From Malurus cyaneus samueli (taxonomy: Eukaryota > Chordata > Aves > Passeriformes > Maluridae), in contig VKON01000103.1 in the NCBI GenBank assembly GCA_009741485.1, positions 744,858-808,857 of the forward strand: a stretch of DNA of 64,000 nt. The letters run 5' to 3'. The notes beneath the pieces are model-generated. The model saw only the letters and a program-made list of their open reading frames with translations, was not told the DNA's origin and ran no database searches. Below, in pieces: positions 25,801 to 37,278 of this stretch (position 1 is the first letter of the stretch; the number at the start of each line of letters is the position of its first letter). The translations under genes and the position numbers were made by a program.

Positions 25801-28800
25801 CTGTCCTAAAGTTAATGAGAGCAACTACTTCTTGAATATTTCTTCTCACATTGTCTGGCAAAAATCCTAATACATCATCAATGGTCCATTAAAAAAATAA
25901 AATAATTAATACTTAACAGAGTACACTTCCCTGTGCATGGCAGCCCTGTCAGGGCAGACAAGCTGGAGATAGAATAGGGGCTTTTCTGGACATTTAACAT
26001 GAATGCCCAACAGTTTAAAACATTTTTTCCGCCAGAAAACCTGTTCTCTAATTATGGAGATTAGCAACTAGGGCAAGCTTTATCTCATAGTGCTACATAT
26101 CCTACAGTTTCCCCACTACAGTGCTTTAAGTTCCACTTTTCATCCATTTCAAAACACAGGCTCTACGACTCCCATTTCAGCCTTATTCAGGGAAGAAGGA
26201 AATACCTCTCTTAAAACACTCTACCACACTATCAGCTAATGGTTGTGTTTTAATTTTAAAAATGACAGAAAAACTGTATTATTAAACTTACTAGTACTCC
26301 AGTGTAGCATTTACAGTGAGAGTAGTATCCATTTCTGCTTTTAAAAGTATTAAAAATCACAACATACCTTCCTTCTTTCTGCCCTGTCACTTGCGCTGGA
26401 TTTCTTGCAAAGGCCTCTCGATTTCTGTTAGTCATTCTTCCTGATTAAAAGGTAAGTGTCTGAATTTTCTGCATCTTATCAGCCAGAATGTTGACAGCAT
26501 GCATTCCAGACAGTCACATGCCCACTGGGAGCCTGTCACCTGCATACTGAACTTTACATCCTGCTTGAGCTTTGGCCTGAAACTTTTAGAAACCTCCTGA
26601 ATGCAAATCAGTTGCCCCAGATTTGCTTAGAATGGTTTTTCATCCCATTGGGAAGCAGGTTACCTTCTCTGGGCTGTGTGAAAATAAGGAAAATATGCTG
26701 CAGTCTCAGGATTATCACTATATCTTTTTCTTATTTTCAGGAAATCTGTGTCTGTGTGTAATTCTTCACGAGCACCAGATTCTGTTTGAGTGGAGAGCTA
26801 AAAAACAAAGTGGCAAGAGCCCCCCACTGCCACTGCAGAACCAGCACCCTCAAGAGTTACCCCACAGAGAGAGGATGATCCAGCTATGGCTGCCTTCCTC
26901 CATTAAATTGTTTATTTTCTCCAAAAAATAAAAGCAGACACACATTACAGCAACACAATGCAACGTAGGGCACTAAAACAATTCAAGTTGGCAAAGTTCA
27001 CATACTCCATAAGCTGTGTGAGAACTCATTAGGTTTTCTTTGCCTATTCCACACTTCTGACTGCTGCCAGCCTTGACTGAACTAAAAACTGAATTTGCAG
27101 AACACCAAAGGTGCCAGCCCAAGACCTTGCACTGATGCACAGCCCACAAAACCCACTCAGCTCAAGTGATCCCCTCCTAAATCCTTCAAACGAGGCTTGA
27201 AATCTCTTTTAAACAATAAACAAACAGGCTGCAAGAATTTTGAAACTGAAAGCAATAAAGCTTTAAATGATCAGCTACACTTCTCATGCAGACTCCACTG
27301 CAGACTATGAAAAGGAAAGAAATCATCCACAAACCCTCTCTGAACTGTGGGGAGGAAGGCTCAGTCTGGTGTATTCCCTCTTCTACTACCACTGATTTCA
27401 AGCACAGAGTTATTTTCTTTTCTATGACTTTTCCCCCTGTTCCTCTCACCCAGCTGAAGCCCTATGGACACTAAATACTAAATTTTGCTTTTTATTTGTG
27501 ATAAAATAGCAGTTTTGGTGCAGCACAAATACAAATGGTCAGTCGTGTTCTTCTGTTGCCTATACTGATAGGAAAGGAAATGCAGCAAGGAAAAGGAAAG
27601 GAGAATCATCCAGTCTGAATCTGTCCCTTCAACAGACAGCACCACTGTACTCTAAATTGACAGTTTTAAAATTAAAAGTTCTATGACTAGTTATAAATTT
27701 ATCTCCAGCAAAGAGTGAACTGGGGAAAAAATAAACAAACAAAAGCCCACAAAAAGGCGACTCTTTTTTGTACTTCATTTTGATTCTCTCTTCTCTCACC
27801 AAGGACAAAATAAGGTCTTTCACCAACTTCTTCTACTTCTATACCTGCATTGCTTTAGAAATCAGCACATAAAGCAATGACATCCTCACCTTTTTATCAC
27901 TGCTCACCATCCCCTGCTGTTTTCTAAGTATGTAATTTCAGTTATTACTAAAATAACTTAAGGATGAAAATACTTGAACCCACCGTGTTTGCAAACAAAA
28001 TGGAAAAGCTCAACCAGCAACTCACCAGATTCTCCTCAAACCACTCCCTCAGACACACTGCTGTGGCCCCTGGGATTTGATTTCGTAGCGCTTCTTTCTC
28101 CTGAGGGTCCTCCAGCATTTCCAGGGCCATCTTCAGATCTTCCAGGAGGTGCAGAATTTGAAATGTGCCCAGGTACACGGATGGAGCAGGTGATACAATA
28201 TCATAACCATTGGCATACTCTGTGGCTGACTTTGTGCCTGAAACAAATGAATCAGGAGAGAAAATATGTTATAAAATTGTTTGTCAGGTGGCAAATTAAT
28301 AGATACTGCATGCTACAACATCTGGACTTCAGTTTTCAGTTTAGGATGAAAACCTTCATTTCAGGCTCAGAAATACTTGAATTAGTCTCTAGATAAATCG
28401 GGAACACTGAAGAATTAAATTCAAGAGGTTTGTACTAGCAAAACAAACAAAAAAATTGCAAAGTCTGTTAAATCATAAATCTCCAAATCTGATCCCAGAT
28501 CACCTGTAATTTTCTGCAGTTACCATGAGATGTCACCAACTTCTCAGAGCTCTGCACACAGCACAGTGCTAAGCAATGTAAGAATGACAGATGCAGCTTT
28601 TCGACAGGAAACTGGGATCAAAACAGATCGTGTTACCAGGCCTGGAAAAATATCAGTGACTGGAAGCAGCTTGAGAACTCTCCCACAGAGAAAAGTTAGC
28701 AGTAAAAACGGCAAATGAAACTTTTCTAGCTCTACAAATTACAAAAAGCTCTCTAAATTGCACTGCCTCCCTCCTGCCAGCCCTACAGAACCAATATTGT

Positions 28801-31800
28801 TTTCTCAACAACAAGAAGCACAGTAGAAACTGTATCTCATTTATGGAAGGATTATAAATAACACTAATTCTAACATCTCAATTTTATTTTTGTCTTAATA
28901 TCCTGTGTTTCAGTGACACGCACACTAAAATATGCTCTCTTCTCAGTCCTGAATTTCAGATTTTGATTTCATTTAATATCCCTTTGTTTCTTTAAGAACC
29001 AGTCAGGTGGAAAAGTTCTATTTGCTCTACTTTTTAAAGTTTTTATTCTCAATTCATTGCCTCGTGTTCATGATAGATTGTACACCTGTCTTCATTCATA
29101 TTCTCTCTGAATAAACAATCACAATTTCCCCTCTTATTTGACTTAATGAGAGATTTTTTTTTTTTGGTTTTTGATCATTCACACTGCACTGGATCCACAT
29201 AGCATATAGTATTCATTAGAAAACTACATAATTGATGTATACAAAGGGATTTTAATAATCTTATTCTTTTTACTTCTGTGCTTAACACAGTTTACACATT
29301 AGTTATGAAAGGAACAAAAATCTTCACGGGCTCTTTGAAAATTATCTTCCTAGTTTATTTTCTCCCTGAGTAGATGCATCTAACATCATGCACAAATATA
29401 TAAGGAATTTAAATTTTCTTCTTGGATGCACACTGTTTCTTCACATTAATCAGTTTTAGTTTGCCTGCTGTGGTCGTTTTATCTGCCATGATCTGGGCAC
29501 TGCAAACTATGTTCGAACTCAGTGTTTCATTTTACACATAGCCTGATACACAACTCATGAATATAGCAATGCTGTCGGTCCTAGGGCATCAAAATGCCTT
29601 CTGCACCTTAATTAGCCTTTAACCAAACTGCTAATTAATCATTTAATGCTAATATTATTCCCCACGTCAATCACTTCTTGATGACTTGGTCTCTCATTTT
29701 TTGAATGCTTTGCTTTACTCAACACTTTTGTGATAATTTAGATAATATTAACCACCTTTTCTTCAACAACTGTTTAAATGACACAAAGTATTCTGTCAGG
29801 TCTTTGCAAAAAATTGTGTGGGCTTGAATTCTGCCACACAATGCACGTGGCTTTCTTCTTTGACTGTTTTGCATAATGAAAAGCCCTCCTCAAAAATTTT
29901 GCAAGGCCCTGTAGTAAGATTTTTCTTCTGTAAAGCAACACTCATTTTCACCACTGGAGCATTTCACATTACCTTAATTTCCCTTCAGACTCAAAATACT
30001 CCGTTTGATCCTGCAGACTTCCGCTGCTTACGAGTTTATTTTAATACCTCAAGTGCAAGATCTCATCTCAATTTCTGGCTAAGACCATGTCTGAGATAAA
30101 GTTTCTCCAATATCTGGTGCACCAAAGCTGCCACACTGGACAAGCTCACCCTGTAAATCAACCTCTGCTTCCTGAATTACTTCCTCTGGGGGAGAGTATC
30201 AGCTGACTGCTTTGCTGGCCTTGGCTACTCCAACCACTAAATGATTTTTTTTTATGTATTTCTGTGCTCTCAGCTAGTCAGGCCAGCTGTATTTAAATTC
30301 TATTTATATATCTCCCAATGCAGGTTTTCTATTGAACTCTAGCAACTAAAAATAGCAAATTTCCAAATTGTGTAAAGGCCATTTGGATCATGCAACCAAT
30401 TATACCTTTTCACCCAGCCAGAGGGGTTTATTACTCATTTTCTGGGAAATGCACACACAAACTGAAATATGGAATGGACTTCCTAAGGAGCACTGATGCC
30501 ACCTGCAAAGATGTGGTTTCCTTGGTGATTGTGCCATTTCTCACTCTTTCTTTTGGAAAACTCTCTGCTAATATTTTCTCTTTGCTTTGCAAGCACTTTT
30601 CACACCTGAAAAGCAGACAGGATGCAAAGCTATTTCATAAGCAGCTTTGGTAGCTACCCCTTCAATCAATTGACCATTTAAAATATTTATGGAATGGGAA
30701 AAACTGAAAGGAGCATTCTGCTATAGATTTCTTCATATTATTTGTAAGAATACTTCTTGTTTATAGACAAGGGAAAACCAAACAAAATTCCACACAATCA
30801 AAACAAAACCACATAAACTTTCAGGCCCACAACCAATACATCAGGTGTGAAAAAAAAAAGCCAAGCTAAATCCAATTTGAAACAATTGCTCAGGAGTTCA
30901 GTTAATTGCCCTAGGTAGGCAGTTTATATAGTCAAATAAACACCTACATCAAGGGCACCTCTATAACTCTCTCCAGGACAGAATTGGCAACATCTCTGTC
31001 ACCAGCTCAAGTGACTCACTGTGTATCACATCTTACCACCCTCCTGACATTATCATCACCACAACAGTCCTGCCAACATCTGCCTTCTACAGAAAATTAT
31101 TTAAATTCTGTTGAAAAATTCAGTGCCACTGATGTTCACATACTCCAGCACACCTTTATCTGATTTGCCTCTACCAAAACACCAGGAAAAACAACATATG
31201 CACACCCTCTTTAACCTTGGCATGTGAAAGAACTGTCACCCTTTAGAAACCCAATTCTGTGAATGATAAAAATTCAAAATTCATAATTCACAAGCAGGAA
31301 TTATGTGATTCCTGGGACTGGGCTTACTCCATCTGCATCCTTGAGTTATCCCAGGCCTTTCAAAGGACAGTTCAGACTGGCACAACTCTGAGCATCGTCA
31401 CATTTTGCAAAACAAAATTACTTTAAAACCACTTTGCTGTGGATTGTTAACGTAGTACCTTTTATTGTCCTCGCTGAAACAGAAAATGGGGAACTTCTAT
31501 GAATGCAACAAATAATGCACTCTGTACCAGGTACAGAAATGCAGAAACACAGAGTTCAACTCAGCATTTTAATGCAGAAAACTTCCTGATTTGCTGCTAA
31601 AATTCAAATGAATCACAGGCTTGCTTTACTTATTTGCTTTCCATGTAGTTTCGTATTAAGTAGGATTGCATGGCTCACCAGGACAAGAACACACCCTGGA
31701 AAGCAGAAGTGCGTAGGAGTAAATAATTGTATTTCTTTGCATGGCTTTAAACCTTGACATCACCATGCTGCAAAGTATGTGGAGTTTTAACACCAGACAG

Positions 31801-34800
31801 TAAGAATTTGGATGTCCTTGCAGATTAATTGAAAAAACCAAAAATGCCACAGAGTGAAGAGAGCATTGTTACCAGCATTCTCTACCATTAACAGCTCTTC
31901 ATAGGTGTGTAAGAATGCAGTTCAAACATCAGAATTTTATCAATACTCAGAAGAAAGTTTTGAATTCTTGCAAAAGGACTTATTTTTTCTTTCTTGAGCA
32001 AGTCACAATCTTCCTGTACCTTGCTTTTTTTTTTTTTTTTTTTCACCCCAGGGGCAAACAGGACACAGGGGAATCTTTTGTCTGGTGTTTATATAATACT
32101 CAACACCATGGTTTCCTATGTACCCCTGGAACACAGTAAATCATCATAAACATTCACTCTGGAGGAGCAGGAAAGGAAGAAAGAAATGCAGAGAAAGTGT
32201 TGAAATGAAAACATTCCAAGCAGCCTCCCCAAACAGTCAGTGGGTGACAGAGGTTAAATGCAGCTGTACATTGCAGGGAGGTAGAAAGAATAAAATAAGT
32301 AATAAAACAAGGCAAAAAAAACTTTTAAGTTACACATTTCTTACACCCCGACTGTGCAAGCACTTTTTTCTCCCCGAGTTCCTTGCAATTAGTGGAATGG
32401 CTTCAAAGAAACATTCCTTTTGGGCAAATACATCACCTATTCAGAAAACAGCACTGCTGGTAGCTTGAAAAAAATAAGTTACTGAGCAGAAGAAAGGGTA
32501 GAAAGGCAGTTTGAAAATTCCCTCTCCCCAGCTTGTGTTGTACACCTTCACCCATCACAAAACTTCCACCTCTCTTGTGTCTGATCTCTCTGTTCATTCA
32601 TCCTTTCAATCTCAATTTTTTCATTCTCAAACTGGCTGAGTTTTTAAAAACAAGTCCTGGTAATGCACAACTCAGCCATCGGTGGTTAAATTGAGATTTT
32701 CCTAAAGCTGCTGGCTCCTTCAGATCAGAAACTAGGAAACACCAACAAATACCCCACAGCAAAACCCAAAACCTACATCTATGCTGGGTAAGGATTACGT
32801 TCTATAAAGCTGAAATATTCAAGAGCAACAATTTTGACATTTGACCAACAGTGATCAGAATCAAGCTATAAACACACATTTTCTCTGGCCTTTCAGTCAA
32901 TCATTACACATTTTTACCTGAATTTTTACTCAGTGAGCATACAGGTTGTCCAAGTTCTTCCTCTTTCCTTCACGACTACAAAGTGTAATTCTCTTTGAAG
33001 CACAATTTTCTTTTTTCTCATGAAGACAGCCTTGAAAATGTGAATTAATGTAAACTAGCAATAAGGTCTGGACAGGACATATTTCAGCCTCCCAGTTCCT
33101 ATGCCTGCTGTAAAAAATCAGTGAAGAGGGAGCTCACACAATCCTTTCTTCTTGTACTGTAATGCAGAATACATCACAAATGGTGTGTTTTGAATCACAG
33201 CCTATATTAACTTCTCAAATCTCTGCTTCTAGATCTTTAAATACAGGGAAAAGTAACTATTAAACTGGATTAGCAGGAAGCCCTAGGAAAAAATTTCCAA
33301 GCCTAGAAACACTAATGACCACATTCAGATGAGAGCTTCATGCAGCTCAGATGATTTTCAGCTGAGCTCTTCTTACAATCACAAGTAAAATCTTTGAGAC
33401 AATTTTCAAGAACTGTCTATAATTTCTTATGCAAATTATGGGTGTATTTGCTCAGACCTTTTTGCTACGTGCTCCCAGATGCTGAGCTGTGATGTGCAGC
33501 ACATTTAGGGACTGCACACAGAGCTACAACAAAAAGACCTCTCCCATCCAGAAACACAAGCTAAGCAGCCTAGTGAAGAATCCAAAAATACTTAAAAAAA
33601 AGAGAAGATTGTTATTTTTTTTTCCTAGTTACACATAAAAAAGGAGTGTGTTTAGGGCCAGTGAAACCAATAGTGTAAGTAAAAGAGTGCTTTTAGTACA
33701 AAATCTATAAGTGCATGTAATAGGCAGTGGTAAGAGCATTCAGTTTGTGAAGAAATAAACTTGTTTCATTAGGATTACGCTGTTTTCATTTTTAAAAGTG
33801 TCTTAAATCCATTTCATTACCTTAAATTAAGAAATGGACAACATACAATTTTGAATGTAATTATATCAAACTCCTTTAAATTTAAATGTCAGAAATCTGC
33901 TCTTTTGCCTGTTAAACAACTGACTCAGTCACGTACAAAAAAAAAACCAGATCACATCATACAAACTACAAAAGGACCTTTGTGTCTCAGATTTTCAATC
34001 CCACGGGGTTATGGCCATCGTGGCTTAACTGCCTTTCTTTGCCACATGTTCTATCTGCAGCTATTTATGTTTCTGTTTTTTTTTCAGTCCTTCCTCAAAA
34101 CTCGGTGCTATGATGTATGGAGTTCATTTTGCACAAATGCAATGCAGTATTTCCTGCAGTTTTGGTAAGTTGATGTAGGTGTCTAGGACATGACAATATT
34201 TTTGCTGGTTTATAGTAGAAAAACCCCTATTTATTGACAGAAATAAAGAATTTCAAATAGCACATTTAAACTATAAATAGTTTTCCATTATGAATCAGTT
34301 TTAACTCTCATTTCCAAGAAAACTTCTAAGTTTGTTGTTTTGCTGGAAAGGCAAAAACACATACAAGGGAAATCAAAGACCAAATTGATGAGTAAAAATC
34401 AGTTTGTGTTGCACCTTCAAGGGACAATTTTGTGTTACGAAAAATGATTTTAAACACCAATTTTTCTAGAAGACGTTAAGTGTTTACAGTAAAGAAGTTC
34501 TCAGTGCTTTCACTCCATTAAGTTCTGTCATACTGCCCTGTTTACTGAGGAAATACATAGGTCCTAAAAACAAGATTCAGTCCTGTGCTCAGAGCCCCAT
34601 GACCTGTGAGAAAGTGAGAAAGGGGAAGCATGTTTGGGGACAGCAGCCCAAACAACTGCAGTGACCTCTTGCAAGGTTAAGCATTCAAAATTGAGGAAAT
34701 TCCAAAGGTCAGGTTGCTCTGGCAACCCTGGGGAAGGAATCAGTGGCCAGATTTGTGCACATGCACAAATCAAAGCCTGAGGTGCCCTGATTTGAACAGG

Positions 34801-37247
34801 CTTTTAAAACAAAGATCAGAACTGCACTGGGCACTTCTGCCAGGTCTCACCTTGAAGGCTACAGCAGGTGTAAAAGCCCTAATAAATAGCTGGCTGTAGT
34901 AACAAAATGCTGAAATGGTTATTCAAGTGTGTACACTTGTGAGGTCACGTCCTAGGTGTTGTTAACAATTTTAAAAGCAAAGCCACAGAGCTGACACAAA
35001 AAAAACATGAATTAAGTAAATAGAAAGACACTAAACTGCTCTATGTTTAAAGCTTTGAAATATTTTTAATGGTTATAAATCTGTCATTGTTGATTTCCCT
35101 TTATTTATGTAGGAACTCAGTGAGAACCTTACTCCACAAAACCTAAAATTTGTCCAAAGGGACTTAAATGAGCGTCAGCATACTTCTTTTTCACCCACCC
35201 CTGCATTTAAAATCAATCAATCACTTAGAGGTGATTTAGAAATCCCCACAAACAGGTCCTCCTTCAAATTCTGGCCAGTAGATCCCATGAGGAAAATATT
35301 TCAAACTTGAACTAAGAGCTCATTGATCTCTTAAGCACAATTTGCTCTGGAGGCTCCTTTTCCATCAGGAAAGGGATTGGATTTGTAACACAGCACTCAG
35401 AGCCTTGAACTGAACACCAACATTCTGCCACCTCAGGAGAAGGGAATTCAAACATTCCCAGGACAACTTCTTGCCCTACTTTTTAATTGTATTTACTTTT
35501 CCATGTTAATACTGAAATATTAGTACAGAGTGATAACACATTTAACTTTCCAGTAAGCAATAATTGCAGGAGCTCTGGTTAAAAGGAAGTTCAATAATTA
35601 CACTGACAGCTTGGTGAATTTGAGCTTGAATTTGACTCTGCAGCTTCAGCAGACTATAATTGTGACAGGAGTTTTCAGACTTTACAATTAATAGTCTCTA
35701 ATCACAAAGCAAAGTAACAGATTTACAAATTGATGATGGAGAGAAGCAGTTTGATAAAAAATAATAGCAGAATAAAAACTGTATTAATTGATTAGGATAT
35801 ATATTGCAAAGAAAAATAAAAATTTACAGTCCTATAAAGAAGCACATTTTAATAAATGGGTTTAAGCTGCATAAAAGGAGAAGCAATGACTTGGTTAAAG
35901 CTGAGAGTGAAGCAATGCCCAAGTCATGCACCTAAAATAAAGAATGGGTGGGCAGAGCTGATCTACGGTGCTTTCTTTAAAGGAAGTCTTGTTTGGAGTG
36001 CAAGTCATTCCAGCTAATGGACAAGGGATGTTCACTGGCAATCACATTAGCCCTTTTTGCTATTTTAGTCAAATAAGGCCTAATTGAGAGAGCTACGAGG
36101 GTGGGTTATCAGTACAGATGTACCCAAACATAAAAGACTTGGGAACGCTGACCTATCTGTCAAATTTGATCAGGCCCAGCCAAATTCAATTTGTTAATCT
36201 TGCCTCCCAATCCTTCCCTCATGCAGCCTGAGCACTAATAGATTTTGTGCTGCTCTGAGAATGGGTGCAGGCTGCAGTGGGACTGCTTGGATTAATCAGA
36301 ATCATACATGAGAAATGGTAATTCTTGGAGCTTTACTAGAGGAGCAGGAAGAAGATCAAGAAGCAGCACTTCTGCAGTAACAAAAAGCTGATATCATTGT
36401 CTTCATCAGAGGGAAGAAGGCTCAGTTTGGCTGTCCCTGCTCACATTTATAAAGCTTTAGTGAATTCTTTCCCACTGTGCCCAGGTGAGATCATGGCCCT
36501 GCCCTGGCACTCCTTTTAGGAGCTCCTACTGAAAACCCCAAGGCTACCTAGGCCTAACCACAGAAATAAACTTCTCTTCTGGGATGCTGTAATGGTGACA
36601 GAAAATCCTTTAATTGCCTTGCCATGAGAGCACCAAAAGAAAGCAAATTCTGTCTTGCATCATATGCCTTTTTAGTGGACAGCTGTGTGAAAAACAATTC
36701 ACAGGTCCACTTCTGGATATACATGTCAAAGAGATAGGTCATGAAGATGATCAATAGGCAAGCTATTTAAAATAAAGACATAAATTAAAATTATGTTCAT
36801 TTTTCTGTATACATATGTATTTTTATATGTGCATGTGTTTTTAAAATGCAGCTATATATTATCCAGCTAATCAGAAGACATGGTGAAAACTTTTTTTTAA
36901 AGAGATTGAAATAAAAAAACTAACTTACAAAATACAGAGTTTTACCACATAGCTGAGGATGTGTTTAAGTTACCATGTAACATTAAATCTTCCCTCATGT
37001 TTGAGGGAAAACTGTGGGGTTTCTTCCTTTATTTTAATTTCAGTTTTCTCCATGTAGCTATGAAACCAGAGTGCTAATAGTAACATCTGCATGTCAGAGA
37101 ACTTGATAATTGTAAATAATTATTGAAAAGTGAAGCAGACACAGTTAAACAGTATGGTGTAAAGGAGAGCATTCCTGTACCTGCAATGATGTCATCCATC
37201 TGCTCCAAAGCTGCTTCCAGCATGTGACTGGCATCAGAAGCCATCAT
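1789..37247 (-). CDS. PPFIBP2: PPFIBP2 (liprin-beta-2), N-terminal half, seven coding exons, gene runs off the left edge
   Basis: Liprin-beta proteins are cytoplasmic scaffolds that pair an N-terminal coiled coil with C-terminal SAM domains and bind liprin-alpha and LAR-type receptor phosphatase complexes at adhesion and synaptic sites. Seven minus-strand exons join in frame: 37181-37247 (coding part), 28026-28237, 19972-20061, 16728-16841, 9499-9630, 3223-3315 and 1789-1897. They give 272 full residues plus one split codon. The translation follows human liprin-beta-2, as I remember it, from its start through the ELLSRTSLETQKLDLM block and the ELRHLKIKVEELENERNQYE block. The beta-2 paralogue is preferred over beta-1 because of SQVNHHS, CLEGHQ and GMEKEQ. 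Residues from about 60 onward are heptad-rich coiled coil. The SAM half lies beyond position 1. OLFML1 upstream in the same orientation supports the assignment. Human liprin-beta-2 starts at the second of the two methionines found here. Confidence 0.95.
1898..3222. other. PPFIBP2 intron
   Basis: This 1.3-kb intron has no recognised exon. A long pyrimidine-rich stretch on the plus strand (about 2058-2215), purine-rich in the transcript, is its only compositional oddity. Confidence 0.8.
3223..3315 (-). CDS. PPFIBP2: PPFIBP2 coding exon 6
   Basis: This 93-base phase 0-0 exon encodes residues 206-236: GLLQELRHLKIKVEELENER, then NQYEWKLKATK. It is nearly identical to human liprin-beta-2 across the whole exon. 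The acceptor ends TTCACAG and the donor is GTAAGC. It continues the uninterrupted coiled coil. Confidence 0.95.
4524..4533 (-). terminator. Two overlapping AATAAA polyadenylation signals
   Basis: The minus strand reads AATAAATAAA about 105 bases downstream of the TAA that closes the candidate terminal exon at 4636. No clear GU-rich element follows, so the signal is suggestive rather than strong. AATAAA is common by chance in AT-rich introns. Confidence 0.4.
4636..4878 (-). CDS. PPFIBP2: Candidate alternative terminal exon of PPFIBP2 (80 codons plus stop)
   Basis: An acceptor with a long pyrimidine tract ending GTTTTCAG precedes a frame that is open in phase 0, exactly the phase left by exon 9499-9630. 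It starts SVVNLISDLQEQMCRLQLEI and continues NSRIQERKSQ, a heptad-like helix, then a polar tail rich in Ser and Cys ending SCRH and TAA. No GTRAGT donor occurs inside, and overlapping AATAAA signals follow about 105 bases after the stop, so it looks terminal rather than cassette. The product would be about 285 residues: N-terminal coiled coil without SAM domains. Whether it is transcribed cannot be seen here. Confidence 0.55.
   Translation of the reverse strand, partial: SVVNLISDLQEQMCRLQLEINSRIQERKSQDRKPDLAPNGPQSGARSVETLGQKNCSQCDVREVPLGRSLCVASSLSCRH
5515..5556. repeat. Imperfect hairpin
   Basis: GTGTATCA (5524-5531) and TGATACAC (5533-5540) are perfect complements around a single G. Outer arms TGGATTTTT and AAAAAAAATCCA extend the stem with a bulge. 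No flanking duplication was seen that would mark it as a transposon. Confidence 0.7.
6402..6490. repeat. Three-copy tandem repeat, about 30 bp
   Basis: Three copies of a unit containing CCCAGCACAACTTCAGC begin near 6402, 6431 and 6463. They differ by a few substitutions and a three-base length change. Confidence 0.85.
7430..7452. repeat. Nine-base perfect inverted repeat
   Basis: CAAACGTGG (7430-7438) and CCACGTTTG (7444-7452) flank the five-base loop TTGAG. The arms resemble half E-box sites. Function is unknown. Confidence 0.7.
9499..9630 (-). CDS. PPFIBP2: PPFIBP2 coding exon 5
   Basis: This 132-base phase 0-0 exon encodes residues 162-205, starting ELLSRTSLETQKLDLMAEV and ending EEKQNKAE. 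The GMEKEQ motif agrees with liprin-beta-2 rather than beta-1. The acceptor is GCTTTCAG and the donor GTGAGT. It can splice to the canonical exon at 3223-3315 or, in the same phase, to the candidate terminal exon at 4636-4878. Confidence 0.95.
10165..10226. repeat. Short tandem duplication
   Basis: A 22-base word beginning GTCCTGGCTGGAGCC occurs at 10165-10186 and again at 10205-10226. A partial copy (GGCTGGAGCCC) lies between them. Confidence 0.85.
12347..12675. repeat. Two-copy tandem duplication, about 163 bp per copy
   Basis: The block starting AAGCTATTTTTTTT at 12347 repeats from about 12510. The copies share everything through CAACTCTTC and differ by a few substitutions and a short indel (around CAGACACAAAG versus CAGACAGATCAAAG), so the duplication looks fairly recent. 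Confidence 0.9.
13545..14341. repeat. Minisatellite, about 16 copies of a ~50-bp unit
   Basis: The unit contains GAGACACACCAGATTTGT followed by ATCCTATAACCAGGAT and GGGATTCTGGCTTCCCT. Copies are highly similar, with shorter variants lacking GGATGG or a single base. Frames open across the array on both strands change register between copies and are not genes. Confidence 0.95.
16560..16574 (+). repeat. G15 homopolymer
   Basis: There are fifteen consecutive G on the plus strand, hence C15 in the PPFIBP2 transcript, about 150 bases downstream of exon 16728-16841 in the direction of transcription. Its length is likely variable, and it is prone to sequencing error. Confidence 0.85.
16728..16841 (-). 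CDS. PPFIBP2: PPFIBP2 coding exon 4
   Basis: This 114-base phase 0-0 exon encodes residues 124-161: VSVLTDQVEAQGEKIRDLEI, then CLEGHQLKLNATEEMLQQ. It matches the most conserved coiled-coil block shared by liprin-beta-1 and -beta-2, and the CLEGHQ variant points to beta-2. The acceptor ends ATTACAG and the donor is GTAAAA. The first exon bases GTGAGT themselves resemble a donor, but the protein match places the acceptor just before them. Confidence 0.95.
16842..19971. other. PPFIBP2 intron
   Basis: This 3.1-kb intron has no recognised exon. A small triplicated ATTTGTACC motif lies near 18150-18184, and low-complexity A/T runs lie near 19.02-19.08 kb. Confidence 0.75.
19972..20061 (-). CDS. 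PPFIBP2: PPFIBP2 coding exon 3
   Basis: This 90-base exon is phase 0 at both ends and encodes residues 94-123, beginning SQVNHHSSNNETYQERLARL and ending SLILQ. The acceptor is CTGCCAG and the donor GTACGT. It is nearly identical to the human liprin-beta-2 segment that opens the long coiled coil. Being symmetric, it can be skipped, or joined from another phase-0 donor such as that of the candidate exon at 24105, without changing frame. Confidence 0.95.
22631..22670. repeat. Perfect 20-bp tandem duplication
   Basis: AAATCTTGTGCTCCATTTGA occurs twice with no intervening base (22631-22650 and 22651-22670). Confidence 0.95.
22704..22795. repeat. TA-rich low-complexity tract
   Basis: About 90 bases are composed almost only of TAT, ATA and TTA words. 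The tract is self-complementary and probably length-variable. Confidence 0.85.
24105..24152 (-). CDS. PPFIBP2: Candidate alternative first coding exon of PPFIBP2 (16 codons)
   Basis: On the minus strand an ATG with A at -3 and G at +4 opens MDGEIDIYKHFTWLKR and runs without interruption to a strong donor, AGA followed by GTAAGT. The exon ends in phase 0, and the next PPFIBP2 exon (19972-20061) starts in phase 0. Splicing would therefore replace the first 93 residues with these 16 and continue at SQVNHH. A TATA-like site about 200 bases upstream and a plausible leader make this look like an internal promoter's first exon. I cannot confirm conservation or transcription. The alternative is chance coincidence of an ATG and a donor in intron sequence. 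Confidence 0.55.
24353..24362 (-). promoter_or_regulatory. TATA-like element of candidate internal PPFIBP2 promoter
   Basis: The minus strand reads TTATATATAC here. A start of transcription about 25-30 bases downstream would lie near 24325 and leave a leader of roughly 175 bases before the ATG at 24152. That leader contains earlier short ATG frames that stop almost at once. The element matters only if the exon at 24105-24152 is real. Confidence 0.4.
28026..28237 (-). CDS. PPFIBP2: PPFIBP2 coding exon 2
   Basis: The exon starts with GC, completing the split Gly codon, and adds 70 codons (residues 24-93) ending in phase 0. The acceptor has a pyrimidine tract ending GTTTCAG and the donor is GTGAGT. 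It begins TKSATEYANG, a divergent linker, then enters the conserved helical stretch LHLLEDLKMALEMLEDPQEK and closes with REWFEENL. The same order (LHLIEDL, EWFEESL) is found in human liprin-beta-2. The linker is the least conserved part, as expected for residues outside the coiled coil. Confidence 0.94.
28238..37180. other. PPFIBP2 intron between coding exons 1 and 2
   Basis: This 8.9-kb intron has no recognised exon or transposon. Stretches near 29.58-29.76 kb and 35.56-35.88 kb are rich in TAATTA-type words and lack repeats, a texture often seen in conserved non-coding elements. That is an impression and not evidence. Confidence 0.65.
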
Positions 37248-37278
37248 CTGTGATTTCTTCAGATCTTCACTGTCTCTT
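37181..37278 (-). CDS. PPFIBP2: PPFIBP2 first coding exon (31 bases of 5' leader, then start codon)
   Basis: The exon has an acceptor ending in TTTTCAG just above 37278 and a GTACAG donor at 37180-37179. Coding begins at 37247 with two adjacent ATG codons. The second one gives MASDASHMLEAALEQMDDII, almost the start of human liprin-beta-2. The first ATG would add one Met, and the second fits the human start. The 67 coding bases end in phase 1, inside a Gly codon completed by the next exon. The 31-base leader is open in the coding frame, but no upstream in-frame ATG was found in the candidate first exon checked (46678). Confidence 0.93.

Larger units (their letters stand above)
20062..28025. 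other. PPFIBP2 intron containing the candidate internal promoter
   Basis: This 8.0-kb intron holds the candidate first exon at 24105-24152 with its TATA-like site. It also has a perfect 20-bp tandem duplication (22631-22670) and a TA-rich tract (22704-22795). No other exon was recognised. Confidence 0.7.
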
